Shown in pieces: positions 30,380-37,810 of a stretch of 37,810 nt of DNA. The translations under genes were made by a program, and so were the position numbers. The DNA comes from Bacillota bacterium (GTDB lineage: Bacteria > Bacillota > Clostridia > Oscillospirales > Ruminococcaceae): contig JAEZVA010000099.1 of assembly GCA_023443315.1 (NCBI GenBank), positions 1 to 37,810 of the forward strand, written 5' to 3'. Position 1 is the stretch's first letter. Every line of letters begins with the position of its first letter. A model generated the notes under the pieces. It worked only from the letters and a program-made list of their open reading frames with translations, searched no databases and was not told the DNA's origin.

Positions 30380-30771
30380 GCGGAAAAACACTAAACGCCT
30401 TTCTGAATCCCATCAAGCAGCCTAACGTAGAGTATGTTGCATCTGAACGCTTTGTTGGCGAGGACGGCAAGCCGGTACCGTTTGAACTGAAGGTGTTATC
30501 CTCTGGTGAGGGTGAACTTGCCCTTCGGCAGGCGTATGTCAAGGGAGAGATTGACGATATCTCGCAGCGGTATGAATACGCCGCTAAGTGCGTTGTCTAC
30601 CCCGACCTGACCAATGCAGAGCTGCTTAAGGCTTATGGCGTTCTCAAGGCAAGCGACCTGCTACGCGAGATGCTCACCGACAGCGAGTTCGCCCGCCTGC
30701 TGCAGAAATGCTATGAGGTCAACGGCGCGATCCGTAATCTGCAGGAAACGGTGGACGAAGTAAAAAACTAA
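30376..30771 (+). CDS. Tail assembly chaperone, zero-frame product (XkdN-like)
   Basis: A 131-residue protein (NAFLNPIKQPNVEYVASERF...VLSSGEGELALRQAYVKGEID...LREMLTDSEFARLLQKCYEVNGAI) of the XkdN type, corresponding to lambda gpG. Its last codons are GTA-AAA-AAC-TAA, which include an A-AAA-AAC slippery site, so a fraction of ribosomes should shift -1 and make a longer fusion with the frame up to 30962. The two products coat the tape measure during tail assembly. Confidence 0.92.
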   Translation: MSGKTLNAFLNPIKQPNVEYVASERFVGEDGKPVPFELKVLSSGEGELALRQAYVKGEIDDISQRYEYAAKCVVYPDLTNAELLKAYGVLKASDLLREMLTDSEFARLLQKCYEVNGAIRNLQETVDEVKN

Positions 30772-30831
30772 TAAGGCAGAGCAGAAAAGGGCGTGCGGAC
30801 AGTTTTTATGGCTACGCCCATTTTGCTCTGC
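30762..30831 (+). promoter_or_regulatory. Programmed -1 frameshift signal (slippery heptamer plus nested stem)
   Basis: The heptamer A-AAA-AAC (30762-30768) is in the correct frame and directly precedes the TAA stop. Seven nt further on, GCAGAGCA (30776-30783) pairs with TGCTCTGC (30824-30831); inside it GGGCGT (30789-30794) pairs with ACGCCC (30814-30819). This is the standard layout of a frameshift stimulator. Confidence 0.88.
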
Positions 30832-30962
30832 AGAATTTCAATCTGCTTCCGAGTGATTTCCTTGCGCTAACGACAAAAGAAAAAGCGTTTATCATTGCAA
30901 GCATGCAGATAAACACCGAAGATATGAACAAGCAGAGGGGTGAGCAGGGTTGCAAACGCTAG
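30768..30962 (+). CDS. -1 frame extension of the tail assembly chaperone (gpGT-like)
   Basis: After the shift the frame reads LIRQSRKGRADSFYGYAHFALQNFNLLPSDFLALTTKEKAFIIASMQI and ends at TAG (30960-30962), adding 64 residues to the 131-residue zero-frame protein (195 in total). ALxNFNLLPSDFLALTTKEKAFIIASM is the conserved second half of chaperones in PBSX-like phages. It has no start codon with a ribosome site, as expected for a frameshift product. The T part normally contacts the tail tube protein. Confidence 0.88.
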   Translation, partial: LIRQSRKGRADSFYGYAHFALQNFNLLPSDFLALTTKEKAFIIASMQINTEDMNKQRGEQGCKR

Positions 30963-32383
30963 CGGCAGCTATGAGGCTGACGGACAATTACACCGTTACC
31001 ATGGCAAAAATCATTAAGTCTACCGAGACCGCCGAGCAGAAGATACAGAAGGCGAAAAAGGTCAATGACCAATTCGCTGACAGCTTTAAAAAGGTCAAGA
31101 GCGGGGCAGAGGGCGCAAACGGTGGAATCAGCTCACTCATGACCAAGCTCACCGGCATGATTGGTCTTGCCTACGCGGGGAAAAAAGCGTTTGACGCGAT
31201 GATTGGAGCTCTTAACACCTCTGCCACACAGAAGATACAGGAAACCACCTTCGGCGCGTTGTTGCATAACGACAAGGTGGGTTCGCGGCTCTATCAGTAT
31301 GTAGGTCAGTATGCAAAAGCCTCTTCGCTCGGGCGTGAGGATATTGCCAAAGGTGTGACTTCGTTTCTTACCGTCACCCGCGACCTGAATGAAGTCGAGC
31401 GCCTGATTAAAATGACCGAACGCCTGTATGCAAAGGACCCGACACAAGGTGCTGAAGGCGCGGTGTTTGCGCTCAAAGAAGTACTCGCTGGCGACGTGAT
31501 ATCAATGCGTAACCGCTACGGCATCACTGGCTTTAGCGGTGAGAAAATCCGCGAGATGTCTGCACAGGGCGACACCGCCGGATTGCTCGACTACATGGAT
31601 GAGCAACTTAACCGGTTCGGCGCAACACAGGAGATTGTAGACAAGAACTTCACCAACCTTCTGACACAGACAAACGTATTTGCGACCAACATGAAAACAG
31701 CTGTTGGTGATACCGCAAAACCGGTCATGGAGAATCTCGCGTCTGTGATGCAACGCCTGAATGGCATGATGGAGGCGGGTAAATTCCAACCGTTCATCAA
31801 TTTGATGGTGAATGGTATGCGGTTGATAGGTAACGGCATCGCTTGGGTGGTGGAGAATCTGAACTGGATTGCCCCGACAGTTGTTGGGTTGGTGGGTGCG
31901 CTTGTTATCTACAAGACGGCAATGATGGCAGTTTCCGCCGCACAGTTTATCGCCGGCTTATCAGCCAAGGCGTTGCTGGGTGACTGGGTTGGGCTTGCAA
32001 TTATGGCGGGTTCTATTGTTGCCGCAACAGCAATAGTCGCAACTACAATGAACGACTTGGATACGCAGCTCAGCGCGGGGCTGAGTGGTTTTGATAAAGA
32101 CGCACTGGCAAAAGATATATCTGCCATTCCTGTTGAAGTCACTAATTCTTCTCCCGTACCCGTCACTGGCGAGGTATCTATCGACAGCGAAGATATGCGC
32201 TATCTGATTGACCTTGAAAGCCAGCGGTTTTTCGCGAAGTTCTCGGTGGCACATCTTGCGCCGAACATCACAAACAACTTCGGTGACATCCACCAGACGG
32301 CAAACTTGGAAGACATCGAGGGGCATGTTGTGGGTATTCTCACCGAAGAAATTGAAACCGCAGCAGAGGGGGTATACGATTGA
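30950..32383 (+). CDS. Tape measure protein
   Basis: A 477-residue protein starting at TTG with GAGGGG 9 nt upstream and overlapping the chaperone extension. It begins TLAAAMRLTDNYTVTMAKI, has long helices and coiled coil, a central membrane-like segment (about 300-330: NWIAPTVVGLVGALVIYKTAMM) and a second hydrophobic stretch (about 340-365). It sets tail length and helps DNA entry. It is short compared with PBSX XkdO; by the usual rule of about 1.5 angstrom per residue, the tail would be near 70 nm. No internal stop or frameshift is seen. Confidence 0.9.
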   Translation: MQTLAAAMRLTDNYTVTMAKIIKSTETAEQKIQKAKKVNDQFADSFKKVKSGAEGANGGISSLMTKLTGMIGLAYAGKKAFDAMIGALNTSATQKIQETTFGALLHNDKVGSRLYQYVGQYAKASSLGREDIAKGVTSFLTVTRDLNEVERLIKMTERLYAKDPTQGAEGAVFALKEVLAGDVISMRNRYGITGFSGEKIREMSAQGDTAGLLDYMDEQLNRFGATQEIVDKNFTNLLTQTNVFATNMKTAVGDTAKPVMENLASVMQRLNGMMEAGKFQPFINLMVNGMRLIGNGIAWVVENLNWIAPTVVGLVGALVIYKTAMMAVSAAQFIAGLSAKALLGDWVGLAIMAGSIVAATAIVATTMNDLDTQLSAGLSGFDKDALAKDISAIPVEVTNSSPVPVTGEVSIDSEDMRYLIDLESQRFFAKFSVAHLAPNITNNFGDIHQTANLEDIEGHVVGILTEEIETAAEGVYD

Positions 32384-33141
32384 TGTACAACGTCTTTTTA
32401 GGGAACCTTGAACTGTACTGTGTCGAGGATTTTGAAGAGACCAGCAAACGGCAGATTGCCGTACACAGTACGCTCGGAGCAGGCGAGGTGCCAATCTACA
32501 ACGACAAGGAGCTGCGGTCATGGAAGCTGACATGTGAGTTGTCGAACTACCGTCAGCCCATGCACCACGTGTTTACGCCCGCCTCCGATATCTTTGCTGT
32601 TTTTGAGGGATGGTTGGCTGCAGGAGAGGAGCAGCGCCTTGTGGTGGTAAGCGACAGCATCACCCTATCCGAAATGGTGATGCTAAAGAGCTATCGGAAA
32701 AACGAGACGACGCAAGGCGTATTTGACGTCACGATTGAGCTGACCGAGTACAAAGAGGTCAGCGTGCGCACGGCGGATATCCCCTTTATCCAGCGACCAG
32801 GGAAGATACCGCCACTACCGCCGGTGAAGCCGGGCAATCCGGCAAAGCTGACCAGTGCGGAGGATACTGACGCGGCGTACTTGGCACTTGGACCACTCAG
32901 GGAGTGGGAGGCAAAGAACCCGCAAAAGCCAATTGTGTCAAATTCGGACTTAATAGCGCAAAGCGCAGGAAAACTCAGGGCTACCCCATTGTCGTCATTC
33001 TGGGAACGAGTAGGTGCCGAGTTGGATTATCTTACTGCATATAGCGACGAGCGAACACTTCAAGCAATAGGAAAAGCGTATGACGATTTCTCGAAGAAAG
33101 CGGGTAAAGAGTTAGGTGACTGGTTCAGTTCGTTCAAATGA
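32383..33141 (+). CDS. Baseplate-proximal tail protein (XkdP position)
   Basis: A 252-residue protein placed between tape measure and hub genes, as XkdP is in PBSX. The N-terminal ~130 residues form a beta-rich domain (NVFLGNLELYCVEDFEETSKRQ...VVVSDSITLSEMVMLKSYRK...FDVTIELTEYKE). A Pro-rich linker (RPGKIPPLPPVKPGNP) leads to a C-terminal helical part. There is no LysM domain at the end, unlike many relatives. The ATG at 32383 overlaps the tape measure stop (TGATG); a TTG 3 nt earlier is less likely. Confidence 0.82.
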   Translation: MYNVFLGNLELYCVEDFEETSKRQIAVHSTLGAGEVPIYNDKELRSWKLTCELSNYRQPMHHVFTPASDIFAVFEGWLAAGEEQRLVVVSDSITLSEMVMLKSYRKNETTQGVFDVTIELTEYKEVSVRTADIPFIQRPGKIPPLPPVKPGNPAKLTSAEDTDAAYLALGPLREWEAKNPQKPIVSNSDLIAQSAGKLRATPLSSFWERVGAELDYLTAYSDERTLQAIGKAYDDFSKKAGKELGDWFSSFK

Positions 33142-33147
33142 TAACCC

Positions 33148-33378
33148 TTAGTCGCTTGTCCACATACTTGTCAGCATTTTAAGAATTCTCGACAACGCGA
33201 TGAGTACAAAAGAGGAAAGAACCGACGCACACGCTACACCCAAAAATGTCGGAATTGTTGCTCCCCCTAATTCTGAGACTGTTCCGGCAGCAATAAATGC
33301 ACCTATCAATCCAGCAATCAAAACAAAGTAACCAAAGAAGTTGAGAACAGCTGCGATTCTCTTATTTGTCAGAAACAA
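33148..33378 (-). CDS. Antisense small membrane protein in the tail operon (moron)
   Basis: A 76-residue protein with two membrane helices (about 8-30 and 44-66), a basic N-terminus and the end LSRILKMLTSMW. It resembles the small two-helix membrane proteins common in Firmicutes chromosomes. It starts with TTG, 9 nt after GGAG, and has its own promoter, on the strand opposite to the tail genes. It ends 6 nt from the preceding gene. It is probably expressed in the lysogen; function not known. Confidence 0.7.
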   Translation of the reverse strand: MFLTNKRIAAVLNFFGYFVLIAGLIGAFIAAGTVSELGGATIPTFLGVACASVLSSFVLIALSRILKMLTSMWTSD

Positions 33379-33406
33379 AGCATATCACTCCTATGTATTT
33401 TTCTTT

Positions 33407-33435
33407 AATATACCATAAAATTGCTTGATTTCCAA
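33407..33435 (-). promoter_or_regulatory. Promoter of the antisense small membrane gene
   Basis: On the minus strand TTGGAA (33430-33435) and TATATT (33407-33412) are 17 nt apart, and a TGG directly precedes the -10. The start site would be about 20-25 nt before the TTG codon. Confidence 0.65.
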
Positions 33436-33454
33436 ACAGAAGAGGTGACCATCC

Positions 33455-34414
33455 ATGGAACTACTCTTAGAAAACACCCAAGCAGGTATAGTCCTTGACC
33501 TGACCGATATCGCTGAGAACATTAAATACCAAGACCAATGGAACAACGGCACCTCAAAGCTGACCTTTGAGTACCCCACCGAGTTCGGTGCGATGTACCC
33601 CAACGGCTCGGTGGTTCGTTTCTCGTATAATGGCACAGGCGTGTTCTTCGGTTATTTATTCACCACTTCCCAAAGCAAACGCACCTATAAATGCACCTGC
33701 TACGACCAGCTACGGTACATGAAGGCAAGCGATGTCGTGATGCGTAAAAACATGACGCTCACGCAGTTTGTAAACCTGTGTGCAGCAAATTTGCAGTTGC
33801 GGGTTGGGAAAATAGATAACACTGAGTTGGTGCTCGATGATTACCTGTTTGACGGAAAAACCTACCTCGACATGGTTTATAGCAGCATAAGCGAAAACGC
33901 GCTAGCAAACCAGTACCACTACACCTTGTTTGACAACTACGGCGCACTCGACCTGCGGGATACGCTTGACCTGCGCCTGCCGCTTATCCTCGGCGATTAT
34001 TCCCTGGCCACAGATTTTGAGTACGTCAAAAGCATTGATGAGGACACCTATAACTACGTCAAGGTGGCGCAGGACGATAAGGACAGGGGAGTGCGCAGCG
34101 TTTACACCGCCAAAGATGAGGGGACCATGAGACAGTGGGGGATGCTCATGCTCTACCACAAAAGCAGTGGCAATAAAAACGATGCCCAGCTTGCCGAGCT
34201 TGCCAACAACATTTTAGCAGTCAAGAACCGCGAAACCCGGACGTTGTCGCTTGAAGCCATAGGCGACCCGAGGGTGCGAGGCGGCAGCGGCATAAAAGTG
34301 GAGATTGCGCAGGCGGGGCTTGACCTGTGGGCGGTGGTGGACAGCGTCACTCATAATTTCGGAAGGTCGGAACACACGATGAAGCTTAATCTGATGTTTG
34401 GGGTGGTGGACTGA
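33455..34414 (+). CDS. Baseplate hub protein (XkdQ-like)
   Basis: A 319-residue protein of the hub/gpD-like class. It has an N-terminal beta domain (GIVLDLTDIAENIKYQDQWNNGTSKLTFEYP, VRFSYNGTGVFFGYLF), a LysM-like/peptidase-like middle (YDQLRYMKASDVVMRKNMTLTQFVNLC) and a C-terminal part with RVRGGSGIKVEIAQAGLDLW...VTHNFGRSEHTMKLNL, as in XkdQ. It forms the central hub under the tail tube. GAGGTGA precedes the ATG. Confidence 0.9.
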   Translation: MELLLENTQAGIVLDLTDIAENIKYQDQWNNGTSKLTFEYPTEFGAMYPNGSVVRFSYNGTGVFFGYLFTTSQSKRTYKCTCYDQLRYMKASDVVMRKNMTLTQFVNLCAANLQLRVGKIDNTELVLDDYLFDGKTYLDMVYSSISENALANQYHYTLFDNYGALDLRDTLDLRLPLILGDYSLATDFEYVKSIDEDTYNYVKVAQDDKDRGVRSVYTAKDEGTMRQWGMLMLYHKSSGNKNDAQLAELANNILAVKNRETRTLSLEAIGDPRVRGGSGIKVEIAQAGLDLWAVVDSVTHNFGRSEHTMKLNLMFGVVD

Positions 34415-34741
34415 TTGTCAACGCTGCATAGTGTCATCAAGCAAGTGGTGCAGAAGAGCATTAACAACGACAACCCCGCTGATGTAGTATACGCCACCTA
34501 CACCGGCGGCGGTCTCAAAATAGATGGCAAGCCGGTAACGGTGCCGCTGTCTATGGTTGACATCCCAAACCACCTCACCGATTACGATGTAGACCTGCAG
34601 GAGGTTGAAGGGGACGCGCTGATTGGTGAACGCAAGAAGTACCGTATCTTCAATGCCATAAAAGCGGGCGAGCGCGTCAGCGTTGTGCAGAAACGCGGTT
34701 CGCAGAGATACTCCATTATTGACCGATTAGAGAGGTTGTGA
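34415..34741 (+). CDS. DUF2577 tail protein (XkdR-like)
   Basis: A 108-residue protein (LHSVIKQVVQKSINNDNPADVVYATYTGGGLKIDG...LIGERKKYRIFNAIKAGERVSVVQKRGSQRYSIIDRL) matching DUF2577, found beside the hub in PBSX-like phages and probably the tail tip spike/puncturing support. It starts with TTG directly after the hub stop, with GGTGG upstream. Confidence 0.85.
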   Translation: MSTLHSVIKQVVQKSINNDNPADVVYATYTGGGLKIDGKPVTVPLSMVDIPNHLTDYDVDLQEVEGDALIGERKKYRIFNAIKAGERVSVVQKRGSQRYSIIDRLERL

Positions 34742-34745
34742 TGTT

Positions 34746-35153
34746 ATGCTGCCACAGGCAGGTACGTTAAGCGCAAATACAAGCTATACAGCTGAGCGGA
34801 TGCCAAGCAAGACCTACAAGCTTGATACCAACATCGGGCGAATACGGGGGCACACAGACGCGCTGGCGGCGATGGAACAGACGGTGTACAAGATACTTGC
34901 CACAGAGCGTTTTTGGTATCGTATCTATACCCCGAATTATGGCGTGGAGCTTGATGGTCTGGTGGGCGAGCGACGGGCATACGTTAAGGGCGATATTGCA
35001 CGACGCCTGCAAGAGGCTTTGACTACCGACGACCGCATTACTGGCATATCCGCTCTGTCGGTGGAGTTTGAGCGCGAGCATATGGCAGTGTCGTTTGTGG
35101 TACACACGCTACACGGCAACGTCACAGTAGAGAGGAGGGTGCCGCTTGGCTGA
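34746..35153 (+). CDS. DUF2634 baseplate protein (XkdS-like)
   Basis: A 135-residue wedge protein (KTYKLDTNIGRIRGHTDALAAMEQTVYKILATERFWYRIYTPNYGVELDGLVG) of the gp25-like/DUF2634 type. It links the hub to the baseplate J protein. The 8-nt overlap with the next gene supports coupling. Confidence 0.9.
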   Translation: MLPQAGTLSANTSYTAERMPSKTYKLDTNIGRIRGHTDALAAMEQTVYKILATERFWYRIYTPNYGVELDGLVGERRAYVKGDIARRLQEALTTDDRITGISALSVEFEREHMAVSFVVHTLHGNVTVERRVPLG

Positions 35154-36228
35154 AAATTACGAATTTCGCCCGGTACTGGCAGAAATGCTGTCCGCGATAC
35201 CGGACACGATGGATAAGCGAGAGGGCAGCATCATCTACGATACGCTCGCACCCGTGGCGTTTGAAATTGCAAAGCAGAACTATATGATATCCACGCTCAT
35301 GAATCTGCTCTTTCCGGACACAGCCGACGAGGATTGGCTTGACCGCAATGCGGACAACTTTGGGCTGGAACGCAAGCCTGCCACCTATGCCACGCGCAGG
35401 GTTCTGGTCACCAACACCGCAAGCACCCCGATGGAGGTGCCGCTGGGCAGCCGACTGAGGATTGAGGACTTATCCCTAAAGGTTACCGAAAAAGCATCAG
35501 ACGGTGAATATCTTGCGATTGCGGAGCAAGCGGGAACCATTGGCAATCGATACACCGGGGAACTGCTGCCCGTGAACAACATCTCAGGGCTTGGCACCGC
35601 TATGCTTGGGGATGTGGTAATAGCCGCCGCCGACACCGAGACAGACGATGCGCTGCGCGAAAGGCTATATGATTACCTACGCAAAACCCCGTTTGGAGGC
35701 AATGTGGCAGATTACGAGCAAAAGGTGCTTGCGATAGAAGGCGTGGGCGCCGTGGCAGTGTTTACCGCTCAGGATATGGGTGCTGGAGTTGTTCAGTTGA
35801 TTATTGGTGACGAGCAACTGCAACCCGCCTCTGACGAGCTGATTGAAACGGTAGAAGGGGTGATTGTCGGCAACCGAAGCGGAACCGGCACGGCTCCCAT
35901 TGGACACCTCGTTACGGTCAGAACAACCAGCCCGCGAACGATTGATGTTGCGGCAACGGTACGGCTCAAAACCGGGGCGAGTTTTGCTGTGGTCGAACCG
36001 CTCATCCAGCAGGCGGTGAATGATTACATAGCCGGAATCGGGTTTAAGGACGGCATCGTGTATCTGGCTCGCCTCACAGCGCAGATGCTCGGGGCGTCGC
36101 CGGAGATACTCGACATTACCAACGTGACACTCAACGGTACCGCGGCAAATCTGCAGCTTACTAAAACCGCGTACAACTATCAAACCCCTGTTGCGGGTGA
36201 CATCTCGTTGGCGGAGGCGGTGAGCTGA
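35146..36228 (+). CDS. Baseplate J-like wedge protein (XkdT-like)
   Basis: A 360-residue protein of the baseplate J/gp47 family: REGSIIYDTLAPVAFEIAKQ at the start, LFPDTADEDWLDRNADNFGLERKPAT, then TDDALRERLYDYLRKTPFGGNVADYEQ, and GTGTAPIGHLVTVRTTSPRTIDVAATV. It starts with TTG after AGAGGAGGG. It forms the wedge that triggers sheath contraction. Confidence 0.94.
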   Translation: MAENYEFRPVLAEMLSAIPDTMDKREGSIIYDTLAPVAFEIAKQNYMISTLMNLLFPDTADEDWLDRNADNFGLERKPATYATRRVLVTNTASTPMEVPLGSRLRIEDLSLKVTEKASDGEYLAIAEQAGTIGNRYTGELLPVNNISGLGTAMLGDVVIAAADTETDDALRERLYDYLRKTPFGGNVADYEQKVLAIEGVGAVAVFTAQDMGAGVVQLIIGDEQLQPASDELIETVEGVIVGNRSGTGTAPIGHLVTVRTTSPRTIDVAATVRLKTGASFAVVEPLIQQAVNDYIAGIGFKDGIVYLARLTAQMLGASPEILDITNVTLNGTAANLQLTKTAYNYQTPVAGDISLAEAVS

Positions 36229-36884
36229 TGTTCTTCAAGGAGAGTCCGCGCTACAAAGAACTGCTGCCGCCCTACTATGACGGCATAGCCGAGATTGAAG
36301 CATTGGATGCCGCTATTAAACCTCAGCTTGAAGCCCTTGCCCGTCGCATTGATATGCTCGCAAATGGACGGTTTGTAGAGCTGACCGATGCCGCCGGTGT
36401 GAGGCGGTGGGAGAACATTTTATCTGTTGCAAGCCCCATAAAAAGCAACCTTACAGCCCGCAGGAACGCCGTCAAGGCAAAGCTGATGGCGAAGCCGCCC
36501 ATAACCGTAGAGACGCTGCGGGCGGTGATTGAAACGTACCTTGGTGTGCAGGTGGATATGGTGCTGTGGACGATGCCGGATATCCCAAACTGGCATGAGT
36601 TTGGTCGGCAAGGCTGGGGTGAGACAGCGGATAAGGTTTGGAGCGATTATCTTCCTGCCGGCACACCGTATACGATTGATGTATACTACAGGGGATTTGA
36701 AAAACTGCCCGACCTGAGACCGCTGTATAACATGATCTACGAACTGGTACCCGCACACATCCTTGTGCGCATCAATTACAAATACGCGACTTGGCGCGAA
36801 TCGCAGGAACAGTATCCCACATGGCAGGACATGTCCAGTCGGACATGGGATTACATTAAGTTAGGAGTGTGGCTCAATGCCTGA
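36228..36884 (+). CDS. DUF2313 baseplate protein (XkdU/YmfQ-like)
   Basis: A 218-residue protein with LLPPYYDGIAEIEALDAAIKP, GVRRWENILSV, RRNAVKAKLMAKPPITVETLRAVIE and a C-terminal NMIYELVPAHILVRINYKYATW, as in gp48/YmfQ wedge proteins. It connects the baseplate to tail fibres. Its start overlaps the XkdT stop by one base, and it overlaps the fibre gene by 8 nt. Confidence 0.9.
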   Translation: MFFKESPRYKELLPPYYDGIAEIEALDAAIKPQLEALARRIDMLANGRFVELTDAAGVRRWENILSVASPIKSNLTARRNAVKAKLMAKPPITVETLRAVIETYLGVQVDMVLWTMPDIPNWHEFGRQGWGETADKVWSDYLPAGTPYTIDVYYRGFEKLPDLRPLYNMIYELVPAHILVRINYKYATWRESQEQYPTWQDMSSRTWDYIKLGVWLNA

Positions 36885-37797
36885 GTTAACGCAAAACCTT
36901 GGATTGAAAAAGCCGCTGCTCGACGAAGCGGCGGATATTGAAGTTATCAACGAGAACATGGATAAGATTGATGAGGCTGTCGGAATTTTCGGCAGCGGGC
37001 AGGCAATCCACCACGCCACCGCCTGCACGGGTACTGGTGACCGTTACGAGCTCGTGGTGCCGACGCTCGAATATCCCTTGCCGGACAAATTTGTGCTCAC
37101 CTTTGTGCCGCACGCGGCGGTAGTCGACAATGCCGTTGTTGTCATACGCAAATCGACCGAAACTCCAGAGGAGCAAAGCACCGTTATCCCGATTGTGACC
37201 AACGAAAACGAAGCCATCGGTGCTGATGCCTTCGCGGCCACTACCATGGTGATGCTCACTGTCGGAGGTGGACGGGCTTTTTTTAAGATGGGCGGCAAGG
37301 GAAAGCCGCCCGAAAGTTGGCAGTTTTATGAGGCTATCACAGAAACAGGTTTATGGACATCCTCGAAAAACCAATGGATTCGAGTACACGTGATAGGTCC
37401 TGGAGGCACTGGGGGGAGTGGAGGAAAAGGCGCGGTATATACAAGCGGAGAGACTACATGGAGAAAATCCGGAGGGTCTGGTGCGGGAGGATCTGGCGGA
37501 GGATTAGCCATATCCGAATTGTACGTTAAGGCAGGAGACTCCATCGCGTGTACGTTGTCATCTGCACTAACGTCTTTTGGAGACTTTGGGACTGCCCTAA
37601 AGGGTGCCAACGGAGGAAACGGACAGAACGGAGTAGCTGACGGATCAACGGATGCTAAAAAAGGCACTGCAGGCGTTGGCGGAACTGAACTGTACCAGAC
37701 TAATCGGACAGAAAAAAGAAAGCCCACACGTAGAATATCGTTAATTTACGCAAACTGGCGCCGTTTTTCAAGCGGTGTCAGTTTTGTTTTTAGCTGA
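36877..37797 (+). CDS. Tail fibre protein, Gly-rich, probably altered at the C-terminus
   Basis: A 306-residue protein. The N-terminus (TQNLGLKKPLLDEAADIEVINENMDKIDEAVG) is the baseplate-attachment part seen in many Firmicutes phage fibres. A beta domain follows, and then a Gly-rich domain (about 165-270: IGPGGTGGSGGKG...GGNGQNG...GTAGVGG) of the type that forms collagen-like or polyglycine II tips. The last ~33 residues (from YQTNRTEKRKPTRR) are basic, not Gly-rich, and overlap a terminator hairpin, which suggests a frameshift or recombination junction. The true receptor-binding end may be elsewhere. AGGAGTG lies upstream. Confidence 0.85.
   Translation: MPELTQNLGLKKPLLDEAADIEVINENMDKIDEAVGIFGSGQAIHHATACTGTGDRYELVVPTLEYPLPDKFVLTFVPHAAVVDNAVVVIRKSTETPEEQSTVIPIVTNENEAIGADAFAATTMVMLTVGGGRAFFKMGGKGKPPESWQFYEAITETGLWTSSKNQWIRVHVIGPGGTGGSGGKGAVYTSGETTWRKSGGSGAGGSGGGLAISELYVKAGDSIACTLSSALTSFGDFGTALKGANGGNGQNGVADGSTDAKKGTAGVGGTELYQTNRTEKRKPTRRISLIYANWRRFSSGVSFVFS
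37753..37790 (+). terminator. Terminator overlapping the fibre gene end
   Basis: AACTGGCGCCG (37753-37763) and CGGTGTCAGTT (37773-37783) pair fully if G-U pairs are allowed, with a 9-nt loop and a TTGTTTTT tail. It lies inside the last codons of the fibre reading frame. Confidence 0.6.
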
Positions 37798-37810
37798 ATA
37801 CGTTCATTGT

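Noticed and set aside
37321..37797. Diversity-generating retroelement target at the fibre end
   Set aside because: No template repeat or reverse transcriptase is seen in the window, and the end lacks the expected lectin-like fold; the window stops too soon to say more.

Overview
The window carries most of an integrated temperate phage with a contractile tail (PBSX/Xkd-like tail genes) in a Gram-positive, probably clostridial, chromosome. Supporting signs are strong AGGAGG-type ribosome sites, a class B sortase and a lipoprotein in the left flank, an ImmA/ImmR-type immunity pair, and many small phage proteins of the kind found in Clostridia. The phage genes look clearly more GC-rich than several inserted AT-rich cargo genes. 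The organism cannot be named from the sequence alone.

Layout. Positions 1-1489 are host DNA: the 3' end of a sortase B gene, a lipoprotein with an internal duplication, two terminators, and the 3' half of a tRNA-Gly(CCC) that forms attL. Positions 1514-4591 are the leftward lysogeny block: integrase, a small membrane protein, a zinc-ribbon membrane protein, an ImmA-like protease and a cI/ImmR-like repressor. A divergent control region follows (4592-4782), with a good early promoter whose spacer holds one of three spaced operator-like repeats. Positions 4783-7921 are small early genes, many joined by ATGA/GTGA overlaps, plus a radical SAM protein. Positions 7921-17695 are the replication and regulation module: DUF2800, a DUF2815 SSB-like protein, family A DNA polymerase, VapE-type primase/helicase, a TGTTACATT repeat cluster that looks like an origin, VRR-NUC, SNF2 helicase, a secreted glucosaminidase-like protein and a sigma-like late regulator. 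Positions 17870-20103 hold a tiny basic peptide, an unknown protein, and an AT-rich two-gene cassette (Panacea-domain protein plus three-TM membrane protein) between two near-identical terminator hairpins. Positions 20142-30379 are packaging, head, connector, sheath and tube genes. Positions 30376-37797 are the tail chaperone with a -1 frameshift signal, tape measure, baseplate and the start of the tail fibre region. The lysis genes and attR must lie to the right of the window.

How it works together. The repressor and ImmA-like protease would hold the early promoter off. On induction the early operon would supply replication proteins acting on the repeat cluster, and the DUF1492/ArpU-like protein would then switch on late packaging and tail genes. 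Cargo genes with their own promoters (11784-12323 and 33148-33378, both antisense, and 18703-20053) are candidates for functions expressed in the lysogen, such as superinfection exclusion or toxin-antitoxin.

Most notable: (1) the Panacea/membrane-protein cassette bounded by duplicated terminators; (2) a MuF-type head protein with a toxin-like C-terminal domain and a small overlapping downstream gene; (3) the iteron-like array after the primase; (4) a textbook A-AAA-AAC slippery site with a nested stem in the tail chaperone gene; (5) signs of decay: an in-frame TAA in the portal gene, loss of the catalytic Glu in the VRR-NUC protein, and probable frame damage at the 3' ends of the DUF2800 and tail fibre genes. 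Together these suggest that the prophage may no longer form plaques, unless the changes are sequencing errors or are suppressed.
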